11,198 nucleotides of DNA from DATLSM01 sp049585815 (GTDB lineage Bacteria > Actinomycetota > Thermoleophilia > Solirubrobacterales > 70-9). The translations under genes were made by a program, and so were the position numbers. The notes below the pieces were generated by a model that saw only the letters and a program-made list of their open reading frames with translations, did not search any database and had not been told where the DNA came from. Positions 1 to 6,741 of the stretch are shown here, in pieces; the stretch's first letter is position 1; the number at the start of each line of letters is the position of its first letter. The stretch spans positions 1 to 11,198 of the forward strand of contig JBAVAR010000104.1 in the NCBI GenBank assembly GCA_049585815.1, given 5' to 3'.

Positions 1-26
1 GCGCCACCGATGGCGCGCAGGCGCAC
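1..26 (-). CDS. Possible start of sensor histidine kinase (partial)
   Basis: Directly after the response-regulator stop codon on the minus strand there is a GTG codon (26-24) preceded by a strong AAGGAG Shine-Dalgarno sequence (37-32) five bases away. It opens a frame reading M-R-L-R-A-I-G-G that runs off the window edge. Response regulators of the OmpR class are usually followed by their histidine kinase, and a basic N-terminus before a first membrane segment would fit one. Only eight codons are visible, so the product is inferred from position, and the start from the ribosome site. Confidence 0.4.
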
Positions 27-28
27 CG

Positions 29-718
29 CTACTCCTTGAGCACGTAGCCCGCTCCACGTTTGGTGTGAAGCAGGCGCGGCTCGCCCCCCGCCTCCAGCTT
101 GCGGCGCAGGTTGGAGATGAAGACGTCGATCGTGTTGGTCGCCGCCATCGGGTCATATCCCCAAACCTCGTCCAGCAATCGCTCGCGCGAGACCACCAGG
201 CGCTGGTTGCGCATCAGGTACTCGAGCAGCTCAAACTCGCGGTTGGTCAGCTCGATCTCACGCTCCCCGCGCTGCACCTCCCGGGTGTCGGGGTTGAGCT
301 GCAGGTCGCCGACGCTCAGTGACGCGGCGCCGCGCGGTGGTCGGCGCCGCAGCAGGGCGCGGATGCGGGCAAGTAGCTCCTGGCGCTCGAACGGCTTGAC
401 CAGGTAATCGTCGGCGCCGCTGTCAAGGCCCGTGACGCGATCCTCGGTCTCGGCCCGGGCGGTCAGGATCAAGATTGGCACGTCGCCGTCGGCCCGCAGC
501 TGCCTACAGACCTCGACGCCATCGAGGCGGGGAAGGCCGAGGTCAAGGACGACGAGGTCGGGGACGAAGCCGGCGGCGACGTCGAGGGCCTCCACGCCGT
601 CGGCCGAGGTCCGCACCTCATAGCCCTCGTTGCGCAACGATCGGCGTAGGACGTCGGCGATGTCGGTGTCGTCCTCGACCACCAGGACGCGCCCACCCGC
701 GGGTTCGCTGGTCAGCAT
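29..718 (-). CDS. OmpR/PhoB-family two-component response regulator
   Basis: This is a cytoplasmic DNA-binding response regulator of about 229 residues, the normal size for the family. Numbering from the GTG at 736, the receiver domain spans about residues 16-128, with the acidic pocket E21-D22-D23, the phospho-acceptor D65 in the VVLDLGLP strand, the switch T92 and the conserved K114-P115. A winged-helix output domain fills the C-terminal half, with the family signature ELTNREFELLEYLM and the recognition-helix region NTIDVFISNLRRKLE, ending GAGYVLKE. Two starts are possible: GTG 736, with a GAAGGGA sequence that sits too close for a good ribosome site, or ATG 718, which has a TAACAT box seven bases upstream and gives MLTSEPAGGRVLVVEDD. 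I prefer 718. The regulon and stimulus cannot be read from the sequence. It is divergent from ftsK and probably co-transcribed with the kinase that begins at 26. Confidence 0.93.
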   Translation of the reverse strand: MLTSEPAGGRVLVVEDDTDIADVLRRSLRNEGYEVRTSADGVEALDVAAGFVPDLVVLDLGLPRLDGVEVCRQLRADGDVPILILTARAETEDRVTGLDSGADDYLVKPFERQELLARIRALLRRRPPRGAASLSVGDLQLNPDTREVQRGEREIELTNREFELLEYLMRNQRLVVSRERLLDEVWGYDPMAATNTIDVFISNLRRKLEAGGEPRLLHTKRGAGYVLKE

Positions 719-725
719 TCGGTTG

Positions 726-731
726 ATGTTA
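726..731 (-). promoter_or_regulatory. Candidate -10 box for leaderless response-regulator mRNA
   Basis: On the minus strand TAACAT lies seven bases before ATG 718. A TANNNT box at this distance places transcription initiation at or within a base or two of the start codon. The box lies inside the longer GTG-736 reading frame, so the two start hypotheses are largely exclusive. Confidence 0.4.
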
Positions 732-763
732 GCCACGTCCCTTCGTGGCCTCAGGTGGTTTTA

Positions 764-782
764 CTGCGAATTTAGAGCGCAG
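764..782. promoter_or_regulatory. Dyad in the divergent response-regulator/ftsK spacer
   Basis: CTGCG and CGCAG flank a nine-base AT-rich centre (AATTTAGAG). On the minus strand the centre contains TAAATT, a possible -10 for a leadered response-regulator transcript. The spacer is otherwise G-rich on the ftsK side. A five-base arm can arise by chance in GC-rich DNA, so operator function is only a possibility. Confidence 0.25.
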
Positions 783-815
783 GGGAGGGGGGCTGGGCGT
801 CGAAGCGTCTCGAAT

Positions 816-2969
816 ATGTTCGTACGCAAGAAGCGGGGCAGGCCCGTGCGCCGCGCCAAATCCAAACCGCGTGTTCGCCGGCCCCACCTTCCCGAGGGGC
901 TGCAGCAAAGGCACCTGGACATTCTCGGGCTGTTCCTAATCGCCGCCGGCGTTTACCTGGTCTTTTTACTCTTCTTTGGCTGGGGTGGGGGCAAGGTGGG
1001 CTACGGGGTCGAGACGGCGCTCACCTTCCTCTTTGGCGCGGTGGGGGCGCGAATCGCAACGGTTCTGCTGCTGATGATCGGCGCGGTCTTGGTCACGGGA
1101 ACCTCAATCTCATCGATCCTGCGTGGATTGGGCAGGGCGATGCGACGGATCTTTCTCGGTGGGCGCGAGGTGGCAGAGACCATGGTCAGGACTCGGGCAG
1201 ATCGCCGCGAGGTGAGGACAACGGCCGCTCAGACGCAGGTCGGGCCGACGGATGTGATGAGCGCTTACCCCGAGGGCGATGAGGATTTCGAGCCGACCGT
1301 CGCCCTGATCGAGGAGCCATCCGAGGAGGCCGAGGAGACGCTGGTCGAGGCGACAACTCATGACTTTGACGCGGAACTGGTCGAGGCGGAGGTCCAGGGT
1401 GAGGAGGGCCTGGGCGTCGGCACCGACGCCGTCTCCCGGCAGACGGCCCTGACCCCGATGGGGCAGCCTCGGGGGGTCACCACCTCAGAGGAGATCGACT
1501 ATCGCCCGCCGCCCGCCAAGGTGCTCGAGAAAGGCAAGGGTGACAAGGGCCCGGATCCACGCGACCACGAAGCAATTGGGCGGAAGCTGGTCGAGACGCT
1601 CGGTCACTTTGGAGTCGAGGCGAGGATTGTCGGCGTTGTCAGCGGTCCCCATGTTTCCCGCTATGAGCTGCGCCTAGCACCCGGCATCAAGGTCAAGAAA
1701 GTGACCGAGCTTGCCAACGACCTCGCCTACGCGCTCGCCTCGACAGACATCCGCATTCTCGCTCCAATCCCGGGAAAGCAGGCGGTCGGAGTCGAGGTAC
1801 CGAATACGCGGCGGCGAATCGTCCGCCTCGGAGACATCTACGCCGGGCGTCCGGAGAAGACCTCTCCCTTGGTCGCCTGGCTCGGCAAGGGGATCGACGG
1901 CAATGCCGTCTGGACCGACCTGGCAAAAATGCCGCACGTGCTGGTCGCCGGTACCACCGGTTCGGGCAAGTCCGGATGCGTCAACGCGATCCTCTCCTCG
2001 ATCCTGATGCAGGCCTCCCCCAACGAGGTGCGCCTGGTACTGGTCGACCCCAAGCAGGTCGAGCTAAACCACTACGAGAACATCCCCCATCTGCTGACTC
2101 CGGTGGTGACCTCGCCCCGCCTGGCCGCAAATGTGCTCGCCAACCTGATTGGCGAGATGGAGAGTCGCTACGCAATCATGGGCGAGGCGCGCTGCCGCAA
2201 CCTTGGCGAGTTAAACCGCGCCCGGATCAAGGCTGGCGAGGCGCAACTGCCGCACATCCTCTGCGTGATCGACGAGCTCGCCGACTTGATGATGGTTGCC
2301 CCCGCCGAGGTCGAGGACTCGATCATCCGCCTCGCCCAGAAGTCCCGCGCCACCGGCATCCATCTGGTGCTGGCCACCCAACGGCCCTCGACCGACATCA
2401 TCACCGGCACGATCAAGGTCAACATTCCGGCGCGGATCGCCTTCGCCGTCTCCTCCCAGACCGACTCGCGGGTAATCCTCGATCAGGGTGGCGCCGAGGC
2501 GCTCCTCGGCCAGGGGGACATGCTCTTCCGCGGCGCAGGAACCTCGAAGCTGCAGCGCGTGCAGGGGGCGTTCATCACCGAGGAGGAGATTGCGCGGATC
2601 GCCAGACACTGGGCCAAGCAGGGTGAACCGGAGTTCGAGGAGGAGCTGCTGGAGACCCGCGAGGCGCCAGCCGAGGACGGTGCAGAGGGTGACTTTGACC
2701 CCGACAGCGATGATCTCCTCGATGAGGCGATCCGTCTCGTCGTGCAGACCGACACCGCCTCGGTCTCAATGATCCAGCGTCGCCTCCGGGTTGGCTACAC
2801 CCGCGCCGGTCGGCTGATCGACATGCTCGAGCGTCGCGGAGTGATCTCCGGCTATGAGGGGTCCAAACCCCGCCAGGTGTTGATCGGGGAGGGCGATCTT
2901 GCCCGGGTCCTCGGCCCTGTAAAAGGGAGCGAGGAGTCAGACTTGGATCCTGCCTCTCCGGTGCCATAA
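816..2969 (+). CDS. ftsK: DNA translocase FtsK/SpoIIIE family
   Basis: This is a membrane-anchored, ATP-driven double-stranded DNA pump that clears and orders chromosome termini at the division septum. The predicted protein has 717 residues. After a basic N-terminus (to about residue 32), hydrophobic segments lie at about 34-56 and 66-97. An acidic, low-complexity linker follows (about 115-275), then the motor, with Walker A GTTGSGKS at 379-386 and Walker B CVIDELADLMM (acidic D486-E487), and the TQRPSTDIITG signature. The C-terminal winged-helix gamma domain, which reads polar KOPS-like sequences, spans about 633-698. ATG 816 is chosen because the only other in-frame ATG nearby is at 726; the frame further upstream overlaps the response regulator. 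The nearest G-rich purine tract is about 24 bases upstream, too far for a standard ribosome site. The membrane part is shorter than the four-helix anchor of typical homologues. Confidence 0.96.
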   Translation: MFVRKKRGRPVRRAKSKPRVRRPHLPEGLQQRHLDILGLFLIAAGVYLVFLLFFGWGGGKVGYGVETALTFLFGAVGARIATVLLLMIGAVLVTGTSISSILRGLGRAMRRIFLGGREVAETMVRTRADRREVRTTAAQTQVGPTDVMSAYPEGDEDFEPTVALIEEPSEEAEETLVEATTHDFDAELVEAEVQGEEGLGVGTDAVSRQTALTPMGQPRGVTTSEEIDYRPPPAKVLEKGKGDKGPDPRDHEAIGRKLVETLGHFGVEARIVGVVSGPHVSRYELRLAPGIKVKKVTELANDLAYALASTDIRILAPIPGKQAVGVEVPNTRRRIVRLGDIYAGRPEKTSPLVAWLGKGIDGNAVWTDLAKMPHVLVAGTTGSGKSGCVNAILSSILMQASPNEVRLVLVDPKQVELNHYENIPHLLTPVVTSPRLAANVLANLIGEMESRYAIMGEARCRNLGELNRARIKAGEAQLPHILCVIDELADLMMVAPAEVEDSIIRLAQKSRATGIHLVLATQRPSTDIITGTIKVNIPARIAFAVSSQTDSRVILDQGGAEALLGQGDMLFRGAGTSKLQRVQGAFITEEEIARIARHWAKQGEPEFEEELLETREAPAEDGAEGDFDPDSDDLLDEAIRLVVQTDTASVSMIQRRLRVGYTRAGRLIDMLERRGVISGYEGSKPRQVLIGEGDLARVLGPVKGSEESDLDPASPVP

Positions 2970-3037
2970 GCCCCCTCCGCGCCGGTCATCCGTGGGCCTC
3001 CCCGCAGGCGGGTATGAATCAAACCTGGAGTCCCCGT

Positions 3038-3043
3038 AGGAGA
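3038..3043 (+). promoter_or_regulatory. Ribosome binding site of the rodZ-like gene
   Basis: AGGAGA lies eight bases before ATG 3052 and fixes that start. A TATGAAT sequence at 3013-3019 could be the -10 of its own promoter, giving a short leader, in contrast to the leaderless-looking genes further downstream. Confidence 0.6.
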
Positions 3044-3051
3044 ATGGGTCG

Positions 3052-3816
3052 ATGGAGACGGGAATCGGTAGCACGCTGCGCGAGGCGCGAGGTCGTCAAA
3101 AGATTGGCCTCGACGAGGTTGAGAAAGCGACCAGGATCCGCCTCCGCTACCTGCGGGCGATGGAGAATGAAGAGTGGGACGTCCTGCCCGGGGGCACCTA
3201 TACGCGCAGTTTTGTCCGCACCTACGCCTCCTTTCTCGGGCTCGATGGCGAGCGCCTGGCCGAGGAGTACCGCCAGCAATCAGGGATCACAACGTCGGGG
3301 GAGCGCGAGCCCTATTCTGAGCCCGTCGCCTCGCCTTCCCGGCGCCGATCGCGCCGGCGCGGGCCCTCGACCCGCACCTGGACGGCGATCCTCAGCGCCG
3401 GACTGATCGCGGCCCTTGTCGTGATTGGCCTGACCACGGGTGGGGAAGAGGGCACGGTCCCGCCCCGGTCCTCCCGCCGCCAGCACGGCGCCTTCCACGC
3501 CCGGGCCCTCGTCCCCGTCGGGCGCAGACCACGCGGAGTCTCACTGCGGCTCACCGCCAACGCCGAAGTCTGGGTCTGCCTGATCGACGCCTCCGGTAAA
3601 CGCCTGATCGACGGCCAGATCCTAACCGCGGGTTTGGGGGAGGGAACCTTCCACTCCGCTAGCTTCACCGTTTCCCTAGGCAACGGCGAGGTCTCGATGA
3701 TGATCAACGGGCAGACCGCAAGGATCCCGGCAACATCCAGCCCGGTTGGCTACTCGATCGGCTCCAGCGGCAGGCTCGAACGGCTATCCGAAGGCGAACG
3801 GCCAACCTGCGGATGA
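3052..3816 (+). CDS. RodZ-like membrane-anchored helix-turn-helix protein
   Basis: The 254-residue protein has three parts. An N-terminal HTH_25 domain (about 4-75) carries the family pattern of an IGSTLREAR start, then RIRLRYLRAMENEEWDVLPG and YTRSFVRTYASFLGLD. A basic stretch (97-108) leads into a single membrane helix (about 110-129). An extracytoplasmic DUF4115-type beta domain (about 163-235) contains LRLTANAEVWVCLID and ends near VGYSIGSSG. RodZ proteins link the MreB cytoskeleton to the wall-elongation machinery; homologues beside ftsK and cinA are common in Gram-positive genomes. No MreB is visible here, so a role in cell shape is inferred from the family. The gene follows ftsK by 82 bases and precedes cinA by about 90, consistent with one transcription unit from its own promoter. 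Confidence 0.85.
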   Translation: METGIGSTLREARGRQKIGLDEVEKATRIRLRYLRAMENEEWDVLPGGTYTRSFVRTYASFLGLDGERLAEEYRQQSGITTSGEREPYSEPVASPSRRRSRRRGPSTRTWTAILSAGLIAALVVIGLTTGGEEGTVPPRSSRRQHGAFHARALVPVGRRPRGVSLRLTANAEVWVCLIDASGKRLIDGQILTAGLGEGTFHSASFTVSLGNGEVSMMINGQTARIPATSSPVGYSIGSSGRLERLSEGERPTCG

Positions 3817-3904
3817 AGCCGCGTTCGGTCATCTGCCCCGCTCCCGCCCGCCCGCAGTGGGGTCAGAAGTGGCTCCAAATGGGAAGCCAAGACGGGGACT
3901 GGGT

Positions 3905-5179
3905 TTGATCCGGGCGGGGATAGTGGTGACCGGAACCGAGGTCCTGACCGGGCGGATTGCCGATCGCAACGGGCCCTGGGTCTCCGAGCGCCTCGCCGAG
4001 CTCGGGGTGGAGGTCGCCCACATCCTCGTCGTCGGCGATCGTCCCGCCGATCTCGAGGCGGCCCTGCGCTTCATGGCGGCCGAGGGAATGAACCTGATCG
4101 TCACCACCGGCGGCCTCGGTCCCACCGCAGATGACCTCACCGCGGAGGTTGTCGCCCGCTTCGCCGGCCGCGAACTCGTCCTGGACGAGGAGATGGAGGA
4201 GAAGATCGCGGCGATCCTGCGTGGCTTTGTCCGCCGCTTTAACTTCGATGAGGAGGCGGTTCGCGCCGCCAATCGCAAGCAAGCGATGATCCCCGATGGA
4301 GCGGTGGCGCTCGATCCTGTAGGCACGGCCCCGGGCCTGGTGGTGGCGGCCGATGGGCGGGTCGTGATCGTCTTGCCGGGCCCGCCGCGTGAGCTCCGCC
4401 CAATGTGGACGGCGGCCCTCGCCGCCCCCCCGGTGAGCGAGGCCCTCGCTCGGGCGACGCCCCTACACGGCTACACCCTGCGGATGTTCGGCATCCCGGA
4501 GTCAGAGATCGCCAAGAGCCTGCGGGAAATCGAAGCGGGCGGGGCGGACCTCTCTGCCCTGGAGATCACAACCTGCCTGCGCCGCGGTGAGATCGAGATC
4601 GACGTCCGCTACAGGGACGGCGCCGGGGTGCAGGCCGAGGGGCTGAAGGCGGCGCTGCGGGAGCGCCATCCGCGCAACCTATTCAGCCTTGACGGAGAGA
4701 CGATCGACGCACAGGTGGCGGGGCTGCTCGCCGGGCATCGGCTGGCCTTGGCGGAGTCCTGTAGCGGCGGCCTGCTGGCGGCGCGCATCACCGATAGACC
4801 GGGGGCATCCGCCTACATGGCGGGGGGCGTGGTCGCCTACTCCAACGAGGCAAAGGCGGGGCTGCTGGGCGTCGACCCGGGTCTGATAGAGACCCACGGC
4901 GCGGTCTCGCCCGAGGTGGCCGAGGCGATGGCGATCGGCGCGCTGGAGCGCTTCGGGGCAGACGTTGCCGTCTCGATCACCGGGATCGCCGGACCCGGGG
5001 GGGGCAGCGAGCTCAAGCCGGTCGGCTACGTCTGCCTCAACGCCCGCCTGGCCGGCGGTGCGGCGCTGGCGCGCGAGCCGGTGATTCCCGGTGGCCGCAA
5101 CGATATCCGCGAACGCTCGGCGCTGGTCGGTATGCACATGCTGCGAATCCTGCTCGGCGGCGGCGAGTCCCCTCTGTAG
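3905..5179 (+). CDS. cinA: CinA: MoCF-like domain fused to NMN amidohydrolase (PncC)
   Basis: The two-domain protein of about 424 residues matches the normal CinA length. The N-terminal MoCF-biosynthesis-like domain (about 4-170) shows GTEVLTGRIADRN near residue 10 and TTGGLGPTADD at 67-77; in characterised CinA proteins this domain has ADP-ribose pyrophosphatase activity. The C-terminal PncC domain (about 262-420) shows LAESCSGG (S285, S287), then GGVVAYSN, SITGIAGPGGG and KPVGYVCL, the nicotinamide-mononucleotide deamidase pattern used to recycle NMN. The start is uncertain. TTG 3905 has GGGGA six bases upstream and gives MIRAGIVVTGTE, close to the usual family N-terminus; in-frame GTG codons at 3869 and 3857 are alternatives. 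Longer extensions run into the rodZ-like gene. It lies 121 bases before recA, the pairing seen in many bacteria. Confidence 0.93.
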   Translation: MIRAGIVVTGTEVLTGRIADRNGPWVSERLAELGVEVAHILVVGDRPADLEAALRFMAAEGMNLIVTTGGLGPTADDLTAEVVARFAGRELVLDEEMEEKIAAILRGFVRRFNFDEEAVRAANRKQAMIPDGAVALDPVGTAPGLVVAADGRVVIVLPGPPRELRPMWTAALAAPPVSEALARATPLHGYTLRMFGIPESEIAKSLREIEAGGADLSALEITTCLRRGEIEIDVRYRDGAGVQAEGLKAALRERHPRNLFSLDGETIDAQVAGLLAGHRLALAESCSGGLLAARITDRPGASAYMAGGVVAYSNEAKAGLLGVDPGLIETHGAVSPEVAEAMAIGALERFGADVAVSITGIAGPGGGSELKPVGYVCLNARLAGGAALAREPVIPGGRNDIRERSALVGMHMLRILLGGGESPL

Positions 5180-5246
5180 GCGGGTCCGCGGCTGGAGAGC
5201 TCGCGTTTGGTCGCGGTGGGGTGTGGCTCGGCGGGTCCGCGCCTGG
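5179..5246 (+). repeat. 17-base direct repeat upstream of recA
   Basis: GGCGGGTCCGCG followed by GCTGG at 5179-5195 recurs as GGCGGGTCCGCG followed by CCTGG at 5230-5246, giving 16 of 17 bases identical at 51-base spacing. Copy one begins on the last base of the cinA stop codon. Copy two ends 16 bases before the likely recA -10, so both could bind a regulator at or upstream of the promoter. Confidence 0.5.
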
Positions 5247-5254
5247 CGTCCGGG

Positions 5255-5270
5255 TCACGCTCTACCGTGA
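5255..5270 (+). promoter_or_regulatory. Putative recA promoter -10 overlapped by a dyad
   Basis: TACCGT (5263-5268) fits a TANNNT -10 box and would start transcription near 5275, leaving a leader of about 25 bases with a ribosome site. The box overlaps the inverted repeat TCACG-N6-CGTGA (5255-5270), a plausible operator. No GAAC-N4-GTTC actinobacterial LexA box is visible anywhere in 5180-5300. Confidence 0.35.
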
Positions 5271-5286
5271 TCAGTCCAGCCAAATG

Positions 5287-5292
5287 AGGTGA
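5287..5292 (+). promoter_or_regulatory. Ribosome binding site of recA
   Basis: AGGTGA lies eight bases before ATG 5301. It overlaps the in-frame GTG at 5289, which therefore cannot be the usual start, and it decides for ATG 5301. Confidence 0.65.
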
Positions 5293-5300
5293 AGAGAGAG

Positions 5301-6383
5301 ATGGCAGACAAGAAATCGACTTTGAAGGATGCATCGGCGAAGGAGGCGCGGGCCAAAGACGCGGCCCTGGAGAGCGCGGTCACGCACATCAAACGGGAGT
5401 TCGGGGAGGGCGCCCTGATGCGCCTGGGCTCAGGCAGCGCGCTGCCGGTCGAAGCGATCCCGACCGGCGCCCTCGCGCTCGACCTCGCGCTCGGCATCGG
5501 TGGAGTGCCGAGGGGGCGGATGGTCGAGATATTCGGCCCTGAGTCCTCGGGAAAGACGACCCTCGTCTACCACATCATCGCCGAGGCCCAGGCCAGGGGT
5601 GGGGTCTGCGTCTTTATCGACACCGAGCACGCGATGGATCCGATCTATGCCCGGGCGATCGGTGTGGACACCGATGAGCTGCTCGTCTCTCAGCCCGACT
5701 TCGGCGAGCAGGCGCTGCAGATCGCCGATCGTCTGATCGCCTCCACCGCGGTCGACGTCGTCGCGATCGACTCGGTCGCAGCGCTGACGCCGAAGGCCGA
5801 GCTGGAAGGGCAGATCGGCGACACCACCGTCGGTCTTCAGGCTCGTCTGATGTCGCAGGCGATGCGCAAGCTGGCAGGCAATCTCAACCGCACCAACACC
5901 GTTTGCATCTTCACCAACCAGATCCGCGAAAAAGTCGGAGTTCAGTTCGGGTCTCCGGAGACCCAGCCGGGGGGACGGGCGCTTAAGTTCGCCGCCTCCC
6001 AGCGTCTCGATATTCGTCGCATCGAGACCCTCAAGGAAGGCACCGAGGCGGTCGGCAACCGGGTTCGGGTCAAGGTGGTCAAGAACAAGGTCGCGGCGCC
6101 TTTCCGTCAGGCCGAGTTCGACATCGAGTACGGGGCCGGCATCTCACGGGAGGGCGGCCTGATCGATTTCGGAATCGAGCAGGAGCTGGTCCAGAAGTCC
6201 GGAGCCTTCTTCTCCTATGGGGACATGCGGCTCGGCCAGGGGCGCAACAACGCCAAACAGTTCCTCGCCGACAACCCGGAGGTTGCCGCCGAGATCGAGG
6301 GGAAGGTTCGCTCCAAGCTCGGGATCGACGGTGATAGCGCCGAGGCCCAGGCGCCGCCCTCAGCGGAGCAGCAGGCTGCTTAG
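5301..6383 (+). CDS. recA: Recombinase RecA
   Basis: RecA binds single-stranded DNA as an ATP-dependent filament, drives homologous pairing and strand exchange, and triggers LexA self-cleavage where LexA is present. The 360-residue protein is full length and without an intein. It shows the Walker A motif GPESSGKTT at 79-87, DTEHAMDPIYA, the Walker B strand VDVVAIDSVAALTP, loop L1 at EGQIGDTTVGLQ, the signature MSQAMRKLAGNL followed by TNQIREKVGV, loop L2 at GSPETQPGG, and ALKFAASQRLDIRR. The C-terminal domain ends in an alanine/glutamine-rich tail. It is preceded by its own candidate promoter and is not overlapped by cinA. The usual downstream partner recX is absent. Confidence 0.99.
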   Translation: MADKKSTLKDASAKEARAKDAALESAVTHIKREFGEGALMRLGSGSALPVEAIPTGALALDLALGIGGVPRGRMVEIFGPESSGKTTLVYHIIAEAQARGGVCVFIDTEHAMDPIYARAIGVDTDELLVSQPDFGEQALQIADRLIASTAVDVVAIDSVAALTPKAELEGQIGDTTVGLQARLMSQAMRKLAGNLNRTNTVCIFTNQIREKVGVQFGSPETQPGGRALKFAASQRLDIRRIETLKEGTEAVGNRVRVKVVKNKVAAPFRQAEFDIEYGAGISREGGLIDFGIEQELVQKSGAFFSYGDMRLGQGRNNAKQFLADNPEVAAEIEGKVRSKLGIDGDSAEAQAPPSAEQQAA

Positions 6384-6385
6384 AG

Positions 6386-6411
6386 CCGCTTTCAGCGGAT
6401 AGGATTCCGCT
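6386..6411 (+). promoter_or_regulatory. Two mutually exclusive inverted repeats with candidate -10 between recA and the next gene
   Basis: The central AGCGG (6394-6398) can pair upstream with CCGCT (6386-6390, three-base loop). Extended to AGCGGA, it can pair downstream with TCCGCT (6406-6411, six-base loop). The downstream loop is exactly TAGGAT (6400-6405), a TANNNT box eleven bases before ATG 6417. The element could be an operator around a promoter or a weak alternative hairpin; no T-tract follows, so an intrinsic terminator is unlikely. Confidence 0.4.
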
Positions 6412-6416
6412 CCCGC

Positions 6417-6713
6417 ATGAGCCACGAATCACTCTTCTTCGTCTTCGGGATCGCTCTCGCGGTTTCGGCCGTGCTGGTCAGCCTGCTGGGCCTGCGATCT
6501 GAACAGTTTCCTGGCCGGGCCTTTCCGCTGGTCGTCCTCTGGTTCGCGATCCTGGTCGGCGGGGCGACGACCTTTGCCGTTCTGCACGGCAAGGATGAGC
6601 AGAAGGCAAAGGCCGCCGAATATCAGAGAGCCGGAAGGGAAATCGAAAAACTGGAGAGCGACGCTCCGCGGAGCACCGCGACCACCGCTACATCTAGCTC
6701 CACCGCCAAATAG
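6417..6713 (+). CDS. Small membrane protein of unknown function
   Basis: I do not recognise this 98-residue protein. It has two hydrophobic helices (about 5-25 and 34-56) joined by a short loop containing arginine, glutamate and proline. A charged, helix-prone segment rich in Lys, Glu and Ala (about 58-80) follows, then a Ser/Thr/Ala tail (about 84-97). The reading frame is open between recA and miaB, with the same codon style as its neighbours, and 33 bases separate it from recA. No ribosome site is visible; a TAGGAT box lies eleven bases before ATG 6417, so the message may have almost no leader. It occupies the place where other actinobacteria carry recX but has no resemblance to RecX. A possible role in recombination or tRNA modification cannot be argued from sequence. 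Confidence 0.7.
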   Translation: MSHESLFFVFGIALAVSAVLVSLLGLRSEQFPGRAFPLVVLWFAILVGGATTFAVLHGKDEQKAKAAEYQRAGREIEKLESDAPRSTATTATSSSTAK

Positions 6714-6728
6714 CTCCCGGCGGGGCGC

Positions 6729-6734
6729 TAACCT
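6729..6734 (+). promoter_or_regulatory. Candidate -10 box for leaderless miaB mRNA
   Basis: TAACCT lies seven bases before ATG 6742, and no ribosome binding sequence is present between them. The distance suits transcription beginning at or next to the start codon. Confidence 0.5.
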
Positions 6735-6741
6735 CGCTTCG

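Noticed and set aside
630..815. Upstream extension of the ftsK frame to 630
   Set aside because: It lies antisense over the response-regulator coding region and the divergent promoter spacer, and its residues are not FtsK-like; ATG 816 precedes the basic N-terminus and first membrane helix.
1976..2626. Plus-strand open frame of 216 codons inside ftsK
   Set aside because: Out of frame within the FtsK motor domain, rich in Arg, Gly, Pro and His as expected for a shifted GC-rich frame.
3001..3012. CCCGCAGGCGGG palindrome as an ftsK terminator
   Set aside because: The stem allows only about four pairs with a sensible loop and no T-tract follows; it lies directly before a candidate -10 instead.
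4997..5004. Run of eight G in cinA as a frameshift or phase-variation tract
   Set aside because: The PncC signature continues in the correct frame on both sides (GIAGPGGGSELKPVGY), and such runs are expected at Gly-Gly codons in GC-rich genes.
5289..5300. GTG 5289 as the recA start
   Set aside because: This codon overlaps the AGGTGA ribosome site that is ideally spaced for ATG 5301.
5535..5700. Intein inside recA, as occurs in some actinobacteria
   Set aside because: The RecA sequence is continuous at 360 residues with no inserted splicing motifs.
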